From a virus, in the IMG/VR virus record IMGVR_UViG_3300020169_001518, positions 1-57,709 of that record: DNA of 57,709 bases; one strand, given 5' to 3'. Positions 50,128-57,709 of this stretch are shown piece by piece. Position 1 is the first letter of the stretch; the number at the start of each line of letters is the position of its first letter. The notes beneath the pieces were generated by a model. The model made no database searches and had not been told where the DNA came from. It saw only the letters and a program-made list of their open reading frames with translations. The position numbers and the translations under genes were made by a program.

Positions 50128-50698
50128 TGAAAAAAAACGTTTGGTGTAATCTACAATATTCAGGACCACTTCCAAAATATTGTACAGCAGCATGGAAATA
50201 ATCAGCATCATAAATTATTGCTCTGTTATAAATGTTTGCTACGTAATCTAATTGTTCCCAACAGGTAAAATCTTGACCATCATTTTCAATTTCTTTAAAC
50301 CTTGGCATATCAAGACTTCCATCACTAAGTAATGGTGGTTTTGTTAATCCTGTTCTCTTATGTTTATAAGTTGCTGTTCCTGATTCAGGTGGAGCATTAG
50401 GTGTTAAATATATTACACAAGCGTATGTTGTATAATTATCTGAATGTACCCAACATTTATCTAAAGCTGTACATAAGTTAAAACACCCATTATAATTTTC
50501 CATATCCATAAAATGTTTTTTATCGATTTTGGTATTTAATGAATGTTCAAAAGCCTTTAATACTGATATGTCTTTTACAGAATCTGTTCTTTTTCCAGGA
50601 TGATTTCCTTTTTTATCGTACCACTCCATATTTAAAGCTTGATTTCTAACAAAGTCTGGGTCTGTATAAAAATCGTCTAATACTAATAAACTTGTCAT
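50105..50698 (-). CDS. 2OG-Fe(II) oxygenase-like (DUF6445 type)
   Basis: 197 aa. DDFYTDPDFVRNQAL start, metal pair in CWVHSDNYTTYACVIYLTPNAPPESG (H-x-D), and distal IYDADYFHAAVQYFG with His. Same layout as 37982-38656 (YLTPNAP and D-A-x-x-x-HAAQDYFG), so a paralogue. Substrate unknown. Confidence 0.72.
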   Translation of the reverse strand: MTSLLVLDDFYTDPDFVRNQALNMEWYDKKGNHPGKRTDSVKDISVLKAFEHSLNTKIDKKHFMDMENYNGCFNLCTALDKCWVHSDNYTTYACVIYLTPNAPPESGTATYKHKRTGLTKPPLLSDGSLDMPRFKEIENDGQDFTCWEQLDYVANIYNRAIIYDADYFHAAVQYFGSGPEYCRLHQTFFFNEDGKVY

Positions 50699-50700
50699 AA

Positions 50701-51867
50701 CTATTTTATAATTTGTCTTAATTTTTGAATTTCTGCTTCTATTTTAAGTCTTCTTTCTTCTTGACCAATATAATTACCTTGTTTTGTTTTAGGTAAACTA
50801 TTAAGTTCTTCTTGTAAAGACTCTAATTTTTTATTTAATCTATATTCTTCATAATGCTCTCCATCATTACCATTTTGACCTATAATATTCATTCTTTTTT
50901 CAGCTTCATCTTCCCAATCGGTGTATTTTGCTTGGACTTCAAGACTAGCACTTTCAGCTTCTTCCCAATTATCATTTCTACCGAATAATTCTGTATTAAT
51001 GTCTTCTTCCGTAATTTCTATTTTTTCTTCATATAAATTTTTTCTATATTTTTTTCTAGGATAAGCTTTGTCAAAAGCAAAATTAGCAGCTACAACTAAA
51101 GATATAGCTAAAGGATCAAATACAAAAATTATAATAAGTAATAATATATTAATGATTTTATCCATAGGATAACCGGTCAAACCCGATAGATACTGCAGGG
51201 GTCCTAATTCTCCAGCGACCTCGTTGTTATTATCAAGCTTCAGTACTTCTAACTGAAACTTTTGAAGACTATCTGATGCTATTTCTCTTTTTACTTGTAC
51301 ATCTTTACGATTCTCTTCTTCAACTTCGATACGTTTTGCAGCCATCCTAAGTTCGGTAGTAGAGATTGTTGTTCTAATGCCCCCAACCACCGAGGTGTCT
51401 CGTACTTGGATCGACGAAGCTCTGGCATTTGATAGAGTACTAATATTATTAGATATTCTTTTAATTTCGTCATTATACCTGTTAACATCATTTTCATAAA
51501 ATTCTATTTTTTGTTGTATAAACCCTTTTTGATTTTCTACCATAGATAGTTTAGCATAGGTATCTTGGTAAGCAGCACTTAAAAATCCATAAATACCCAT
51601 ACTAGTAATTAATACTAGTACAGTAGTTGCTATAACTAAATAAGTTCTTAATGCTTTATTAATAGAATCCCAATACTGGTATAATAATGAAGCCGTAACT
51701 AATTTTGCAAATTCTAATGAACCTGCCATTATAATAACTTGAAATTGTGCTCCTGCAAATAATTTGCTTAACCCATAAACTGAATAGAATGCTGCCGATG
51801 CACTTACTGATAATGCAGAAAATGCAATAAGAAAAGGGAACATTCCTTTTTTAATATTTTGTAACAT
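50701..51867 (-). CDS. Membrane protein with coiled coil, 388 aa
   Basis: Start at 51867 (MLQNIKKGMFPF); an earlier ATG at 51897 would sit at the promoter. Four transmembrane helices in the plan 3 + 1: LIAFSALSVSASAAFYSVY, FQVIIMAGSLEFAKLVTASLL, YLVIATTVLVLITSMGIYGFL, then a coiled coil of about 110 residues and IINILLLIIIFVFDPLAISLVV. DUF4407-like layout. The acidic C-terminus lies in the cytoplasm. A possible envelope or lysis-timing factor. Part of it (about 51175-51420) is GC-rich. Confidence 0.72.
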   Translation of the reverse strand: MLQNIKKGMFPFLIAFSALSVSASAAFYSVYGLSKLFAGAQFQVIIMAGSLEFAKLVTASLLYQYWDSINKALRTYLVIATTVLVLITSMGIYGFLSAAYQDTYAKLSMVENQKGFIQQKIEFYENDVNRYNDEIKRISNNISTLSNARASSIQVRDTSVVGGIRTTISTTELRMAAKRIEVEEENRKDVQVKREIASDSLQKFQLEVLKLDNNNEVAGELGPLQYLSGLTGYPMDKIINILLLIIIFVFDPLAISLVVAANFAFDKAYPRKKYRKNLYEEKIEITEEDINTELFGRNDNWEEAESASLEVQAKYTDWEDEAEKRMNIIGQNGNDGEHYEEYRLNKKLESLQEELNSLPKTKQGNYIGQEERRLKIEAEIQKLRQIIK

Positions 51868-51877
51868 AGTTTGATTT

Positions 51878-52351
51878 TTATACTGTGTCGTAGTCAATAT
51901 ACGAAATTTCTACCTCGTCTCCACGCTCAAGTGCTTCAGCTATGGGAGAATAGATTCTTTTATAAGCATCTACTGAGGCCCCTATAAAACCACTTTTTGA
52001 TTTAGTAACATTTTGTTGTTGTGTGTCTCCTACTAACAAACACCCAGAAGTATGTTCATCTGTATTACCAGTATGAATTAAAATGTACTCAAATCCAGGT
52101 ACATCTTGTACATGGAGCATACCTTTATGCATAGAGCCATATTTAGCTGCGTATTTACTATGAAAACCACCTACTTTTCTTAATTTAATTTTATAGTTAC
52201 CCTCAGGTATCCTAGTTTCATGTTTTACTTTTTCATTTCTATGTTCATCTTCTAAAGTATAACATAAAAATTTTCTTTCTGCTGTTGTATCAAATAATAA
52301 TCCATTTGTACTATCTTTTTGTGAGCTTACTCTTAATACTTCTAGTTTCAT
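51878..52351 (-). CDS. DUF5675 family protein
   Basis: 157 aa from ATG 52351 (MKLEVLRVSS); an in-frame ATG at 52408 is possible. KFLCYTLEDEHR, TRIPEGNYKIKLRKVGGFH, LHVQDVPGFEYILIHTGNTDEHTSGCLLVGD are all DUF5675 signatures. The family is common in Bacteroidetes phages and prophages near lysis genes and resembles L,D-transpeptidase/peptidase folds. Likely peptidoglycan-related, unproven. Confidence 0.82.
   Translation of the reverse strand: MKLEVLRVSSQKDSTNGLLFDTTAERKFLCYTLEDEHRNEKVKHETRIPEGNYKIKLRKVGGFHSKYAAKYGSMHKGMLHVQDVPGFEYILIHTGNTDEHTSGCLLVGDTQQQNVTKSKSGFIGASVDAYKRIYSPIAEALERGDEVEISYIDYDTV
51896..51925 (-). promoter_or_regulatory. Promoter-like CGTGG-N17-CGTATATT
   Basis: Minus-strand CGTGG (51925-51921) and CGTATATT (51903-51896) inside the 3' end of the DUF5675 gene, ahead of the membrane gene starting at 51867. 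Confidence 0.5.
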
Positions 52352-52417
52352 TTTTTCATGTGTTTTGTTAAATTTGGATACATATCGTAAAATGCATTTG
52401 AAATCCATTTTTCTATT

Positions 52418-52750
52418 TTATTTATTACTTTTCGCATTTTCTATTTCTAATATTTTAACTGTTTTTTTCAATTCTTTAACTTCTTCTTGCAAGTATTCTA
52501 TTCTTAAATCTTGTTTAGCATCATCAGGCAAGGCACCCATTTCACCTCTAGGCCATTTTACCCTAAATTCATGATTTAATTCAACATCATCTTGCATTCT
52601 AACTACGTCTAATTGTAGTTGAGCTATTTCACCTTGTAAGGTAAACCATACACCCGCAATTGAGACTACACCAACAACCATACCTATTAAGGCTTTAACA
52701 TCTAAACTTACTTTAGATTCTTCATTTAGTTCTATTTTTTTTTCTTCCAT
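52418..52750 (-). CDS. Membrane/coiled-coil protein, 110 aa (paralogue 1)
   Basis: Start at 52750 (MEEKKIELNEESKVSLDVK), because an earlier ATG (52777) sits in the terminator hairpin. One helix (LIGMVVGVVSIAGVWFTLQ) followed by a long coiled coil (DLRIEYLQEEVKELKKTVKILEIE). Its KVSLDVKALIGM...IAGVWFTLQ stretch aligns with 53811-54092. Spanin- or pinholin-like possibility; unassigned. Confidence 0.65.
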   Translation of the reverse strand: MEEKKIELNEESKVSLDVKALIGMVVGVVSIAGVWFTLQGEIAQLQLDVVRMQDDVELNHEFRVKWPRGEMGALPDDAKQDLRIEYLQEEVKELKKTVKILEIENAKSNK

Positions 52751-52768
52751 TATTGATATAATTATAAA

Positions 52769-52792
52769 TTCCCGCACCTTTCGGTACGGGAA
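52769..52792 (-). terminator. Hairpin terminator with GAAA tetraloop
   Basis: Minus-strand TTCCCG.ACC-GAAA-GGT.CGGGAA with one mismatch, then AT-rich. After the gene ending at 52811, before the start at 52750. Only a short T-run (TTTAT), so strength is uncertain. Confidence 0.7.
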
Positions 52793-52810
52793 TAAATATT
52801 GAACACCCCC

Positions 52811-53041
52811 TTATTTTTTAACTATGTGATATAAAATGAAAGCGCCTACTAATCCTAGTAGTCCTTCCGCGTTAAGTGACCCTAAAATTTCCATGATATT
52901 ACCTACCACAGATACTTCTGGCCAAAAAGGGATTCCTGCTCCATTGAATAGTACTTCTAGTACTACCCCTAAAGCGATTACAGACACACCTATGTGAGTC
53001 AGTTTGTCAGCCCAAGAGCCGACCTTGTTTAGAATTTCCAT
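52811..53041 (-). CDS. Small membrane protein, 76 aa, holin-like
   Basis: Start at 53041 (MEILNKVGSWADKL); an ATG at 53065 is possible. Two hydrophobic segments (LTHIGVSVIALGVVLEVLF, GLLGLVGAFILYHIV) and a short basic end, the size and layout of a class II holin. Next to another two-helix protein upstream. Confidence 0.62.
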   Translation of the reverse strand: MEILNKVGSWADKLTHIGVSVIALGVVLEVLFNGAGIPFWPEVSVVGNIMEILGSLNAEGLLGLVGAFILYHIVKK

Positions 53042-53078
53042 AAAATTGGGTTTTAAGTTAAACAAATGTAACTAGCAA

Positions 53079-53318
53079 CTAATTGTCTTCGTTTTTTTTC
53101 TTACCGAAGATTTTGCCTACCTCAGCGATTCCGAATGAACCGAGGGTTATGATTACAAAGGAATTATAAATGTAATCTTGTATTTGAAGTTCTTTGCCAT
53201 ATACACCAGTAACAATATCTACTACTGCAAAAATGACCATTACCATAAAGGATAAAAATCCTACTACGTTTTTTTCGTTAATGTCGTTATTGTCTTTAAA
53301 CAAATCTTTAAATGCCAT
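53079..53318 (-). CDS. Small membrane protein, 79 aa, holin-like
   Basis: Two helices (VVGFLSFMVMVIFAVVDIVTG, IYNSFVIITLGSFGIAEVG) and a basic tail (KIFGKKKNEDN). Similar layout to phage holins. With DUF5675 and the coiled-coil proteins it suggests a lysis block. Confidence 0.62.
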   Translation of the reverse strand: MAFKDLFKDNNDINEKNVVGFLSFMVMVIFAVVDIVTGVYGKELQIQDYIYNSFVIITLGSFGIAEVGKIFGKKKNEDN

Positions 53319-53382
53319 ACTTTTAGTTTTTAAAAATTAGTAAAACTATTAATGGAACCTTATTATGTTGTGATGATAAATA

Positions 53383-53805
53383 TTAAAATCTATTAGAATT
53401 TTGAATTTCTTCAATTGCTTCATTTACTTCTTCCACACTTACAGGAAATTCTAGATCTAATCCTGCTTTAAATTTTACTAAATTATCTCGAGTTATTATA
53501 AACATGGTGGGAGCCATTCTAACTCTATATTTTTTCTTAGCTATTGGAGCTTTTGCAATGTCTACTCTATAATATTCTATATCATCTCTATCAGCTAATT
53601 CTTTCCAATTAGAGTAACAATTTATTTCATTAAATTTAGCCCAATATTCAACTACTATTACTTTATCATCGTCATCACCAAAGGCTGAATTGCCATTTAT
53701 AATTTCTTCGTAATTTGAATCATCTAACCAATACTTTTCCGGAACTTCCTGTTGTCCTAAAAGGAGAGAGGGTATTGCTATTAATAATAATAGTAGTTTT
53801 TTCAT
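53383..53805 (-). CDS. Exported thioredoxin-fold protein, 140 aa
   Basis: Signal peptide LLLLLIAIPSLLLGQ; thioredoxin-fold core VIVVEYWAKFNEINCYSNWKEL and cis-Pro VRMAPTMFI. Only one Cys at the active site (N-C-Y-S), so it is not a CxxC oxidoreductase. Probably periplasmic. Role unknown. Confidence 0.72.
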   Translation of the reverse strand: MKKLLLLLIAIPSLLLGQQEVPEKYWLDDSNYEEIINGNSAFGDDDDKVIVVEYWAKFNEINCYSNWKELADRDDIEYYRVDIAKAPIAKKKYRVRMAPTMFIITRDNLVKFKAGLDLEFPVSVEEVNEAIEEIQNSNRF

Positions 53806-53810
53806 AGTTA

Positions 53811-54092
53811 TTACTTTTTAGACATCTCGTACATACGTTCTTCTAGCTTATCTAATTTATCTAGAATCATTTCAACGTCTTCTTGAGTGTCCATTATTGT
53901 CTGTCGAACCAACTCATCTTTTAAGTCATATTCTACCCTTTCAATAACTGGTTCAGGTTGGGTTGCAGCATAAGCTATGTCTGCTTGTAATGTGAACCAC
54001 ATACCTGCTATAGTAACAACAAATGCCACTATCATTCCTATTGTTTTTAAGTCTAAAGTTACTTTAGTATCCTCCCCTATTTGTTGTGCCAT
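53811..54092 (-). CDS. Membrane/coiled-coil protein, 93 aa (paralogue 2)
   Basis: MAQQIGEDTKVTLDLKTIGM, then one transmembrane helix (IVAFVVTIAGMWFTLQADIA) and an acidic coiled coil with ends ERMYEMSKK. Same layout as 52418-52750. Between a secreted protein and a lipoprotein, so possibly part of an envelope complex. Confidence 0.65.
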   Translation of the reverse strand: MAQQIGEDTKVTLDLKTIGMIVAFVVTIAGMWFTLQADIAYAATQPEPVIERVEYDLKDELVRQTIMDTQEDVEMILDKLDKLEERMYEMSKK

Positions 54093-54098
54093 GTTTTT

Positions 54099-54671
54099 TT
54101 AATCTAATAAATATCCGTAAGGTGTTGATGTTACATCTTGCCCTATTGGAAAGTTTTCTAATCTCATTGATAATGTCATAGTTCTATTAATATAAGGGTT
54201 ATAAAATTCACCCTCAGCAGTTAAACAAATTAATAAAGGGTCATAAAAATCCTCTTCAGAGGGTTCAATGATTTCTCCTACTATTACTTCGTTCCAAACT
54301 ATATATTCATCGTTGCCAGGTATTTCTACTCCAGCATACTTGTTATTGGGATTTTCCCAAGTGTAAGTACCTACATCTAATAATAAACCATTATCTACTG
54401 CGTCTGAATCTAATAAGTACATTGCAAAGTGTTGTCTATCTGCTCTTGGTTCTCCATCATCTATTTGAAGATATAGGATAAATATTTTTCTTAGTTTACC
54501 ATCAACCCATTGTGTTCCACCATATGAATTTACCAAAGAGTATCTTTCGTATGGGTCAAATGAATCACCATCTAATGCAATTTCAAATAATAGTTGTCTT
54601 TCTTCTACTACATCATCTTTAGAACAACTAAAGAAAAGTATAAGCGTTAAAAATAATATTAATTTTTTCAT
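54099..54671 (-). CDS. Lipoprotein with Bacteroidetes surface export signal, 190 aa
   Basis: Signal peptide LILFLTLILFFSC, lipobox FFS-C, then C-S-K-D-D, the surface lipoprotein export signal X-K-(D/E)2 described in Flavobacteria. The mature part is beta-rich and ends FPIGQDVTSTPYGYLLD. Predicted to reach the outer surface of an infected flavobacterial cell. Coupled to the outer-membrane protein gene upstream. Function unknown. Confidence 0.75.
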   Translation of the reverse strand: MKKLILFLTLILFFSCSKDDVVEERQLLFEIALDGDSFDPYERYSLVNSYGGTQWVDGKLRKIFILYLQIDDGEPRADRQHFAMYLLDSDAVDNGLLLDVGTYTWENPNNKYAGVEIPGNDEYIVWNEVIVGEIIEPSEEDFYDPLLICLTAEGEFYNPYINRTMTLSMRLENFPIGQDVTSTPYGYLLD

Positions 54672-54673
54672 TT

Positions 54674-55918
54674 TTATTTAAATGTATAATTTAATCCAAA
54701 TGTGGATTGGAATAATTTACTATCCCACATTTTGCTATATTCTCCTTCTATAAATACTCCTAAATTTTTATTAAGTTTCCAACCCATATTAATACCAGCT
54801 GAATAGTCATCCCATTGTTTATCTGCTAATAAATTATTATGTCCTCCTTTACCCCAACTTTCTCTTTGTAGGTAAGAAAAATCTACATTTCCTGAAATAT
54901 ATGAATGATATGGAAGAATATAATTTCCGTATGCGTGTAACCAAAAATTATTTTTATAATGGTAATAATCAAAACCTACAATAGGAGCAATTTCAGCAAA
55001 ATCATCTAATTCATTCCATCTTTCTTGATTATATCTATTCATTAAATCAGTAAATACATTTTCTCTAAAATCAATGTCAGAATATGCTACTATTTCTCCA
55101 GCTTCATTCTTCCAAATCCAATCTTGACTTTCAGCTCCAGTATTAACATCTGTATAAGTTGTAAAGTGATCTGTATAACCATATTCAAATCCTAAAGTGT
55201 ACCAAGGATTTGCTGGGTATTCAAATTCTTCTCCAGTGTCAGGGTTTGTGTATGATGTAGTTTCGTTTAACCATATTTCTATTGGGTTGTATCCATATGC
55301 TCTTTCATGTGTTCTATAAATAGCACCTGCTGATATTGAGAATTTTTTACCAATAGGTAACCTAGCTCTAACTTCACCTGAGACATATTCTAAATTAATT
55401 TTATCAACTTCTCTAGATTCTGCTTTTACTATATGGTATTTACCTGTGTGTTTAATAAATAACCTGTGATTTTGAAAATCTTCACCTCTCCATCTTTCAT
55501 TTTCAAAGTGGATTTGATATTCTAGCCCTTTAAAGGCTGATGTTGGGGCTGAAAATGCTAATTGTTCTTCAGTACCATCATAAAAGTTTTTAGGTTTTCT
55601 TTCGTAGTTAAATCTTGCTAGTTTTCTAATACCAATCCCTATTCTATAATCAAAGGGATATTCAGGTGTATTATCTACAACTACAGGGATATCATATAGA
55701 CCATCTCCATCTCCTGTTCTAACAAAGTATGTATTTTCTTTTGCTTCAATAGAATTTGAGATATCACCTGCTCCATATACGGTTCCATACTTTAAAAAGT
55801 CATCATAAAGGCCTTTAAAAAAGTTCCCTTCTTTTTTAAGGGGAGATTTTAAGATTTCTTGACTTTGTAAATCCGGGGTGAATAAAATAAACGCAACAAT
55901 TAATATTATTATTCTCAT
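54674..55918 (-). CDS. Outer-membrane beta-barrel-like protein, 414 aa
   Basis: Signal peptide IIILIVAFILFTPDLQSQ. Repeated amphipathic strands with aromatic residues (WYTLGFEYGY, FWLHAYGNYILPYHSYISGNVDFSYLQ, GVFIEGEYSKMWDS) and a C-terminal LFQSTFGLNYTFK ending one residue after Phe, the usual outer-membrane signal. A phage-encoded outer-membrane protein could alter phage entry or superinfection. No TonB box is obvious. Confidence 0.72.
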   Translation of the reverse strand: MRIIILIVAFILFTPDLQSQEILKSPLKKEGNFFKGLYDDFLKYGTVYGAGDISNSIEAKENTYFVRTGDGDGLYDIPVVVDNTPEYPFDYRIGIGIRKLARFNYERKPKNFYDGTEEQLAFSAPTSAFKGLEYQIHFENERWRGEDFQNHRLFIKHTGKYHIVKAESREVDKINLEYVSGEVRARLPIGKKFSISAGAIYRTHERAYGYNPIEIWLNETTSYTNPDTGEEFEYPANPWYTLGFEYGYTDHFTTYTDVNTGAESQDWIWKNEAGEIVAYSDIDFRENVFTDLMNRYNQERWNELDDFAEIAPIVGFDYYHYKNNFWLHAYGNYILPYHSYISGNVDFSYLQRESWGKGGHNNLLADKQWDDYSAGINMGWKLNKNLGVFIEGEYSKMWDSKLFQSTFGLNYTFK

Positions 55919-55973
55919 ATTATTAATGTTTTACTATTTGACAATAAATATGAGAAAAAAAAGTTAAAATGCA

Positions 55974-57689
55974 CTAACCATCACAAGAAAGACAATCTGC
56001 CATACGACTCCCTAAATCTCCTTTAATTACTGAATCTGTTCTTAAATAGTATAGCGTTTTAACGCCTAATTTCCACGCTTCCATATGGACTTGGTTAATC
56101 CATTTGGGAGAATCGTTAGGATCAAAAGAAAGATTAAGTGATTGTGTTTGATCTATATATTTTTGACGTTCTGCTGCTTGTTTTATTAATTCTAATTGAT
56201 TTGTTTCAGAAAATGTTAAAAATACATCTTTTTCTTCTGTAGATAGCACATTATCTGGTAAATTTAATACAGATCCACCTTCTTGTAACATCTGATCCCA
56301 CCATTTATTTTTATTTTCACCTTTAGATTTAAGTAATGCTTCTAATACTTTATTTTTTCTAATAAAAGTACCTTTAGCTCCATTAAATGTATAAACATTT
56401 GCAGGTAAAGGTTCAATTCCCGCACTAATACCACCACAAATAACAGAATTTGATACTGTTGGTGCAACTGCTAATAAATGTGTATTTCTCATACCAGTTC
56501 CTCTACACCATAATGGTTCTCCATATTCTGCCGCTAAATCCATAGATGCAGCTTCAGATTCACTTCTAATTTTATTAAAAATATTTCTAGTATGTACAGT
56601 AGATGCTACTGAATTAAATGGTAGATTTTTCTGTTGTAAAAAAGTATGCCACCCCATTACACCTAAACCTAATGCTCTACCCTTAGATGCATGTTTATGT
56701 GTTCTTTTTAAACTTTCTTTACCATTTGATTTATCAATAAATTCTTGCATTACTCCATCTAAAAACCAAATTGCTGTTTTAATACAATCTGTATCTTTAT
56801 ATTCTTCCCATTTAGCTAAGTTAAGAGAGGATAAACAACAAATAAAACTGTGTTCTTCATCTGTAAATAATGTAATTTCAGAACAAATATTAGTCATAGT
56901 AACGTCTAAATTATTCATTCTGTAGGCAATAGGATTGTTTTTATTAACATTATCCTTATACATTATATAAGGTTCACCTGTTTCCATTCTTGATTTTAAA
57001 ACTGTAGCCCATTTATTCATTGATTCAGCATCCCTAGCTTCTAATTTTCTCATAAATGAATCACCTACAACAACACATTGGTGTAAATTTAAACACTGTC
57101 TATTTGGATCGCCCTTCGGTCTACGAATTTGTAAAAATTCCTCAATATCCCCATGTTCAATATCTAAATTAACTGATGCTGCACCTCTTCTAACATTACC
57201 TTGATTAGTAGCAATAATTGATGAATCATATATTTTTGCCCATGGAACTACACCTTCACTTTTACCATTTCCTGCAATTCCTTCACCCCGTTGTCTAATA
57301 CGAGATAACGAAATACCTACACCTCCACCGGATGCTGTTAATTTCATTAGTTCCGCGTTAGTTAAACCAATTCCACGTATTGAATCAGGTGTATCTATAC
57401 CAAAACATGAAATTGGTAATCCTCTATCAGTACCCATATTTGATATAACTGGAGATGCTAATCCTATCCAACCATTCCAAATATATTTGAAAAATTTGTT
57501 AGCTAATTCTGGTTTTTTAAGTCTATTAGCTGATGCACTTGCTACTCTTTTATAAGCTGTTCTTACAGTTTCACCAGGTAATAAATAACCTTTAGAAATT
57601 GTTGCTAAAGAGATTTCATCCATCCACTCAGGATACTGTTTTCCAGCTTCCCATTGACTATAATCTACTTGTAATGCGTTATTTTCCAT
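55974..57689 (-). CDS. nrdA: Ribonucleoside-diphosphate reductase alpha subunit, class I
   Basis: 571 aa. PISCFGIDTP, SGGGVGISLSRIRQ, the catalytic MTNICSEI (N-x-C-x-E), CLSSLNL and the radical-transfer tyrosines in VKTLYYLRTDS; the C-terminal redox pair CLSCDG. It reduces NDPs to dNDPs for phage DNA synthesis. No ATP-cone domain is seen, so activity regulation at that site is lost. The beta subunit is outside the window. Confidence 0.93.
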   Translation of the reverse strand: MENNALQVDYSQWEAGKQYPEWMDEISLATISKGYLLPGETVRTAYKRVASASANRLKKPELANKFFKYIWNGWIGLASPVISNMGTDRGLPISCFGIDTPDSIRGIGLTNAELMKLTASGGGVGISLSRIRQRGEGIAGNGKSEGVVPWAKIYDSSIIATNQGNVRRGAASVNLDIEHGDIEEFLQIRRPKGDPNRQCLNLHQCVVVGDSFMRKLEARDAESMNKWATVLKSRMETGEPYIMYKDNVNKNNPIAYRMNNLDVTMTNICSEITLFTDEEHSFICCLSSLNLAKWEEYKDTDCIKTAIWFLDGVMQEFIDKSNGKESLKRTHKHASKGRALGLGVMGWHTFLQQKNLPFNSVASTVHTRNIFNKIRSESEAASMDLAAEYGEPLWCRGTGMRNTHLLAVAPTVSNSVICGGISAGIEPLPANVYTFNGAKGTFIRKNKVLEALLKSKGENKNKWWDQMLQEGGSVLNLPDNVLSTEEKDVFLTFSETNQLELIKQAAERQKYIDQTQSLNLSFDPNDSPKWINQVHMEAWKLGVKTLYYLRTDSVIKGDLGSRMADCLSCDG

Positions 57690-57709
57690 ATTTTAAAATA
57701 ATGATCCAG

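Noticed and set aside
1-57709. CRISPR array or insertion sequence
   Set aside because: No regularly spaced repeats and no transposase were seen; the repeats at 224-288 and 729-763 are too few.

Overview
The window is AT-rich and almost all coding is on the minus strand, so transcription runs from high to low coordinates. It is part of a large tailed-phage genome of the T4 superfamily. Supporting genes are a family B DNA polymerase, a gp45-like clamp, gp44- and gp62-like clamp loader subunits, class I NrdA, an ATP-dependent DNA ligase and many small overlapping phage genes. Several features point to a marine Bacteroidetes (Flavobacteriia-like) host: promoters that look like the Bacteroidetes -33/-7 type (TTTG, about 19 bp, TAnnTT), weak Shine-Dalgarno sites, a histone H1-like protein typical of Bacteroidetes, a lipoprotein whose +1 to +5 residues C-S-K-D-D match the Bacteroidetes surface lipoprotein export signal, and a DUF5675 protein. 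No capsid, portal or terminase gene lies in the window.

Layout in transcription order, right to left. 57.7-50 kb: nrdA, then an envelope block with an outer-membrane beta-barrel protein, a lipoprotein, two paralogous membrane/coiled-coil proteins, a secreted thioredoxin-fold protein, small holin-like proteins, DUF5675 and a large membrane/coiled-coil protein. 50-43 kb: a 7-deazaguanine DNA-modification block (DpdA-like transglycosylase, QueC, QueD, QueE, FolE) mixed with a tRNA-Gln, thioredoxin, a phosphoribosyltransferase and a MazG-like pyrophosphohydrolase. 42.8-38.6 kb: DNA polymerase split into two ORFs with two small genes between them, then the sliding clamp. 37.9-35 kb: Hsp20, GroES and GroEL. 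35-32.2 kb: histone H1-like protein, clamp loader gp44 and gp62, and an Nmad1/DUF1599-like protein. 32.2-19.9 kb: a glycan island with seven glycosyltransferases, sulfotransferase, DegT aminotransferase, NAD-dependent epimerase and UDP-sugar dehydrogenase. 19.8-10.1 kb: ligase, nuclease-like genes, a lysozyme-like protein and many small early-type genes. 10-0.8 kb: a second glycan/hydroxylase island with nucleotidyltransferases, a cupin isomerase, four 2OG-Fe(II) oxygenase domains and a GT25-lysyl hydroxylase fusion. 1-825: a noncoding, repeat-containing region.

Three themes stand out. (1) A promoter family, TTTGG-N17-CGTATATT, recurs with fixed spacing at least 16 times and divides the window into transcription units; several copies overlap terminators and two would give leaderless mRNAs. 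(2) A complete preQ0/DpdA-type DNA base modification pathway is present, but its QueC lacks all the zinc-ligand cysteines and QueD/QueE have altered metal-site spacing. (3) A dense set of eight 2OG-Fe(II) hydroxylase domains and ten glycosyltransferase domains includes one polypeptide with the architecture of animal procollagen lysyl hydroxylase/glucosyltransferase. This suggests phage-directed hydroxylation and glycosylation of proteins or host glycans. Functions are inferred from motifs read by eye; no database search was run.
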